From assembly GCF_900086725.1 (NCBI RefSeq), contig NZ_LT574837.1, positions 435,802 to 499,801 of the forward strand: a DNA stretch of 64,000 nt, in the 5' to 3' direction. Both the position numbers and the translations under genes were made by a program. Every line of letters starts with the position of its first letter. Within the stretch, counting starts at the first letter, position 1. Source of the stretch: Bariatricus massiliensis. Lineage in GTDB: Bacteria > Bacillota > Clostridia > Lachnospirales > Lachnospiraceae. Shown here piece by piece: positions 60,753-64,000 of the stretch. The notes below the pieces were generated by a model. The model was given only the letters and a program-made list of their open reading frames with translations. It was not told where the DNA came from and searched no databases.

Positions 60753-61733
60753 CTAAATCTTTGTCAGTTCGTCCGGCATATCTCTGTCCAGAAAGCGCCG
60801 TTCTTCACCGTTCACAATAATTCGTTCTTTTCCTTTATGGGTATGTCCAAGCACTGCTGCCTGCATCCCTTCCCGTGTAAGCGCATCTGCCAGCTCTTCC
60901 CCATTCGGCGTGACCACTAAGACACTTCCTGCCCCGGCCAGCTGATAGGGATTAAGGTGAAAATATTCACACACCTCGATTGTCTCCTGCTTCACAGACA
61001 TCTTCTTCAAATCTACAGAAAGACCGATTCCGGCTCCTTCCGCAAGCTCCCATAGAGCCCCCAAGATGCCTCCGTCCGTAATCTGGTGCATGGCAGATAC
61101 GCCTACGGCATCAGCAGCTTCTATTTCCCTGAGGGAAAATAAAGCTTCTTTATAACCTTCTATTCGATTCATAAACGCAGGGATAAATCTCTGCGTAAGT
61201 TCCTTCTCTTTCTTAGCTTTTATCCGCAGCGTACCTTCCAGTCCAATCCATTTTAGGAGTACGATGTCCTCATCCGGCTTTGCCATATTACTGCGTCGAA
61301 GCGCACCGGGCAAAAAAATACCCATGGCCGTCAGGTGCACGACCGCTTCAGTGAGAGCCGGAACTGTCTCCGCACCGGCACAGAGAATCGAAATCCCCTG
61401 TGCCCTTCCGGCGGCAGCCCCCGCCTCGAGCATCTCCTTAAGCCTAGCTTCCCGGGCAGACTCCGGAAGCAGTATATGAACCGCCGCTCCCTTCATCCTC
61501 GCGCCTCGGGCCGCCAGCTCATTGGCCGCCCTTGCGATGGCAAACACACACAAATCCTGTTCATTTCCATACAAGGTCACATTACAGGACAATACCTGCT
61601 CTTCCCCTTCTGTCCGGATTCCAAAGCATTTTTCTTCTCTGGACGGTGGAAACAGCGCCGTATGCTCGTCGATATGCAGTTGTTTTAAAACAGAGCGTCT
61701 GTATACGGTCTGTGACACTTTACCAGATTTCAT
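60753..61733 (-). CDS. AIR synthase (PurM/HypE)-fold protein
   Basis: A 326-residue protein of the AIR synthase-related superfamily, which includes PurM, HypE, ThiL and SelD. A two-domain pattern is visible: the N-terminal AIRS domain (about 1-145) and C-terminal domain (SAMHQITDGGILGALWELAEGAGIGLSVD, then LAGAGSVLVVTPNGEEL). It lacks the full motifs of any characterised member, so its substrate is unknown. The start at 61733 follows AGAGGAAAG. It is co-transcribed with lrp and vanW-type genes. Confidence 0.82.
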   Translation of the reverse strand: MKSGKVSQTVYRRSVLKQLHIDEHTALFPPSREEKCFGIRTEGEEQVLSCNVTLYGNEQDLCVFAIARAANELAARGARMKGAAVHILLPESAREARLKEMLEAGAAAGRAQGISILCAGAETVPALTEAVVHLTAMGIFLPGALRRSNMAKPDEDIVLLKWIGLEGTLRIKAKKEKELTQRFIPAFMNRIEGYKEALFSLREIEAADAVGVSAMHQITDGGILGALWELAEGAGIGLSVDLKKMSVKQETIEVCEYFHLNPYQLAGAGSVLVVTPNGEELADALTREGMQAAVLGHTHKGKERIIVNGEERRFLDRDMPDELTKI

Positions 61734-61743
61734 TTTCTTTCCT

Positions 61744-63267
61744 CTATTGAGATTCATTTATGAGCGCCTTTGCCTGAGCAATGGCTTCGTTGATCGCGGC
61801 CTCATCCTGACTTGCGATTGCAGTCTTGACCAGATTCGCCGCCTCCGCATTGTCCGTGGCCGTTCCCACCTTGATTCTCATCTCTGTCGGTTTATATGTA
61901 CTGTTATTTATGACATCACGGCTTACTTCCTCGCCGTTCTCATAGACAATCTTCCAAAGCCGGGCCGTCCGCCCGTTGATTGCAGTCCCTTCATTATTCA
62001 GTGTACCGAGGCTGCTCTCTGTGTCTTCCACAAATTTCTTTGTGTATTCCATCTTCTCCAGCGTCTCGCTCTCATACTCCACGGAATGGCCTTCCGGGCG
62101 TGTATCCTTACCATAAATATAAAAGCCCAGCTGGTTGTTAGAATCGATATACCCTTCAATCAAAATAGGTGTATCGTAGTTATTTTTAAACTTAAAATCT
62201 TTAATTCCCTCGGCGATAGCCGCGTCTCTCGACGGATCCACGTATGTGACAATGATAGAATGTGGAGACCGTTCTGTCACTTCCAATTCAGCGTAGAGGA
62301 CTGCGTTGTACAAAGTGGTGGATACCTGACAAATGCCACCGGCAATGCTCTGCACTACCTCGCCGTTTTCATAAGCGCCCCCGTCCACATACCCATTCTC
62401 CTCCGAATAGGGGAGCGTGGCCTGCTCCACGGAAAATTCCTCGCCGGGCATAATGACGGTTCCATTTAAAAGCTCCGCCGCCCTCTGTAGATTCGTCACA
62501 CGATTACCGGAACCCGCCTCTGTAGAATAAGAGCCCAGCTCCTCCTGTATAGACTCTAAATCCGTCCGCTTAATGGCTGCTTCCTCTTCTACCTCTTTGA
62601 GCGTCACCACTGCATTCTTATAGTCCCACTTTTCATTGAGATATTTTGCGATTGTCTTCAAGGCAGCCTCTGTGTCAATGGTTCTGCCATTTTCTTCATC
62701 GGTAATGACAAAGCTGCCATTTTGATAAGAAACAGAAGCATTTACCGCTCCCTTTTCCAGTGATTTGGCCCGCTCGTCGACAATGGCCGTAGCTGCCTCC
62801 TGATCGAGGGTAAAGACCGGTTTTATTACTTTCTTCCCGTCCTTCAGTTGCCGCAGCGCGTGATAGCGTTTCCAGACAGAGCCCTTCTTTCCGTACGCGA
62901 CAGCCTCCTCGACGAGCTTATCCACATCCTTGGCGGAAATGCCCAGCTCTCCCAGCGTCGCCTCGGCCGTCTCGTCGCCCACTTTCATAGTCAGCGTAAG
63001 TGCCTCATATTCTGAGAGCTTAGCCTCCACCGCGGACAAAGCCTTTTTGGAAGTCATTCCTGAGACTTCCGTCTCGCCGATAAAAATGTGGCTTGCAATA
63101 GTTCCATCCTTCACTTTATGTACATACTTGTAAAGTATTCCATAAGAAATGGCAAATATAATCAGAACCGCCGCCAGACATAGGCCGCTCAGAAAAGCAA
63201 TTCTCTGCCGTTTCCGGCGCTGCACGCGCCGGCTGCCAATCCGCTTCTTTTTATTTTGTTTAGGCAT
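61744..63267 (-). CDS. VanW family peptidoglycan-binding-like membrane protein
   Basis: A 507-residue protein with a basic N-terminus, one membrane helix (about 24-46), two repeats of the putative peptidoglycan-binding domain 4 (about 75-240), and a VanW domain (about 270-410: GGICQVSTTLYNAVLYAELEVTER and YDTPILIEGYI). A C-terminal Ala/Glu-rich tail is probably helical. Such proteins lie on the outer face of the cytoplasmic membrane; VanW function is undefined, though it is linked with glycopeptide resistance clusters in some species. Confidence 0.88.
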   Translation of the reverse strand: MPKQNKKKRIGSRRVQRRKRQRIAFLSGLCLAAVLIIFAISYGILYKYVHKVKDGTIASHIFIGETEVSGMTSKKALSAVEAKLSEYEALTLTMKVGDETAEATLGELGISAKDVDKLVEEAVAYGKKGSVWKRYHALRQLKDGKKVIKPVFTLDQEAATAIVDERAKSLEKGAVNASVSYQNGSFVITDEENGRTIDTEAALKTIAKYLNEKWDYKNAVVTLKEVEEEAAIKRTDLESIQEELGSYSTEAGSGNRVTNLQRAAELLNGTVIMPGEEFSVEQATLPYSEENGYVDGGAYENGEVVQSIAGGICQVSTTLYNAVLYAELEVTERSPHSIIVTYVDPSRDAAIAEGIKDFKFKNNYDTPILIEGYIDSNNQLGFYIYGKDTRPEGHSVEYESETLEKMEYTKKFVEDTESSLGTLNNEGTAINGRTARLWKIVYENGEEVSRDVINNSTYKPTEMRIKVGTATDNAEAANLVKTAIASQDEAAINEAIAQAKALINESQ

Positions 63268-63291
63268 TCGAATTACCTCACTTTATATCCA

Positions 63292-63390
63292 TTATGCAAT
63301 ATATGGCAAAATCATTGTTGCCACCATCGCCAGCACGACAACTATAATGATGCCGGCTGCAATCTTCTGTGTATTTTTGCGATTAAACAT
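63292..63390 (-). CDS. Small single-span membrane microprotein (32 residues)
   Basis: A short gene of 32 codons. The product starts MFNRKNTQKIAAG and continues with one hydrophobic helix (about 10-28), with a basic N-terminus that would stay in the cytoplasm. AAGAGGTG lies 7 nt before the ATG, which is strong support for translation. It lies 24 bp upstream of the VanW-type gene on the same strand. It resembles the short DUF4044-like membrane proteins of Firmicutes in size and layout, but I cannot confirm homology. Confidence 0.7.
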   Translation of the reverse strand: MFNRKNTQKIAAGIIIVVVLAMVATMILPYIA

Positions 63391-63440
63391 GAATATTCAC
63401 CTCTTATTTCGCATATTTCTTCTATTTTATACTCTTTACC

Positions 63441-64000
63441 TTATTTTTGCAATACATTCCCTTCATTCTCCTGACATTCTAAAATACGGAATATCTTAGC
63501 CTGATGATTCAGCGGACTCCGGTTCAGATAGTCAAAAAGAAGCACCGTCCTTCGCTCTTCCATCCCTCCAGTCACATCGTAAGAGAAGCTTTCTATATGT
63601 GTCATTTTACGCAGGCTGCGCTTATCATATGATTCATATCCCTGCAAATATCTGCGTTCTTCCGCCTCTCTTTCATAAAAATCCCGCTCCAGCTCCTTGG
63701 TGCATCTCCCCTCCCCCGCAAACGCCGGACGGTTCTTGACATTTTCACGCAAGTATAAATCCAGAGTCAGAAGCTGGCGGACCTTCTCAATCCCGGCCTC
63801 ATCCCCCTCCCTCTGGCCCGCTAAAAGCTTTTCCGCAAACTCCAGAAGGATCTCATACCGAGTAATCCGGGAATGGCTTATAGTATCCAGCGCTTTTTCA
63901 CTGTAAAACAAACTGAGCGCCTCAAAAAACGAAAAGCACCTTCACATTTTCCAATCAGGTAAGGAAGGGTATAACAGAACTGACGGCTGTTATAATAGAC
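63441..64000 (-). pseudogene. 3' part of probable DUF4080 radical SAM protein, with frameshift at T6
   Basis: The frame 63441-63911 encodes a 150-residue helical segment like the C-terminal DUF4080 region of B12-binding-domain radical SAM proteins. It has no proper start: an in-frame TGA lies upstream. Sequence from 64000 continues in another frame (YYNSRQFCYTLPYLIGKCEGAFRF) that joins naturally to FEALSLFYSEKALDT across the run TTTTTT at 63929-63924. The gene therefore continues off the right edge and is interrupted by a frameshift, a sequencing error or programmed slippage. Family assignment is from memory of this C-terminal pattern. Confidence 0.55.

Noticed and set aside
61522..62469. A 315-codon plus-strand frame across two genes
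   Set aside because: It spans the AIR-synthase-like and VanW-type genes on the other strand and reads as shadow sequence.

Overview
The window looks like a chromosomal segment from an anaerobic Bacillota of the class Clostridia, most likely Lachnospiraceae. This rests on strong AGGAGG ribosome binding sites, ATG/GTG/TTG starts, an F-type ATP synthase whose c subunit carries a sodium-binding signature, S-box and fluoride riboswitches, and 4-hydroxybutyrate fermentation genes close to those of Clostridium aminobutyricum and C. kluyveri. The species call is inference. No rRNA, tRNA, phage, IS or CRISPR was seen.

Layout. 1-5.3 kb: a SAM-I riboswitch whose target lies off the left edge, murA, a shikimate kinase gene, a hypothetical gene and topB. 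5.3-11.3 kb: small regulated units, namely PadR/MATE, a fluoride riboswitch driving a cation:proton antiporter, an unknown membrane protein, and MerR/serine hydrolase. 11.3-27.9 kb: a catabolic region bounded by two close GntR paralogues. It holds a sugar-type ABC importer, an AEC carrier, a split transketolase, a creatininase-family hydrolase and the complete 4-hydroxybutyrate to crotonyl-CoA set (dehydrogenase, CoA-transferase, dehydratase), with two further dehydrogenases divergently transcribed. GGTATACC-type sites at the promoters suggest one regulon. 28-32.5 kb: an rRNA/tRNA methyltransferase-like gene, a DbpA-type helicase and a second MATE transporter.

32.8-49 kb: a second catabolic region. 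A ten-gene minus-strand operon encodes a binding protein, TIM-barrel epimerase, zinc dehydrogenase, ABC permease and ATPase, an Old-Yellow-Enzyme-like protein, a DeoC-type aldolase, divergent GcvPA/GcvPB homologues and an ATP-NAD-kinase-like protein. A DeoR regulator, an unusual second ABC ATPase and an FGGY kinase are divergently transcribed. 49-56 kb: a complete atp operon (atpZ-I-B-E-F-H-A-G-D-C). 56-64 kb: an orphan GHKL kinase, M15 peptidase, trmL, a VanW/AIR-synthase-like/Lrp/aminotransferase operon, a 32-residue membrane microprotein and the end of a probable radical SAM protein that appears split at a slippery T6 run.

How the parts may work together. In the first catabolic region the imported compound may be oxidised to a cyclic diketone, opened by the hydrolase to a 5-oxo acid, cleaved by transketolase to a C4 semialdehyde, and fermented through 4-hydroxybutyryl-CoA to crotonyl-CoA. 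This is a hypothesis from gene content, and it is the best candidate here for an undescribed pathway. The second candidate is the glycine-decarboxylase-like pair that sits in a sugar operon without GcvH or GcvT. A 34-bp palindromic repeat occurs four times, each time at the 3' end of genes.
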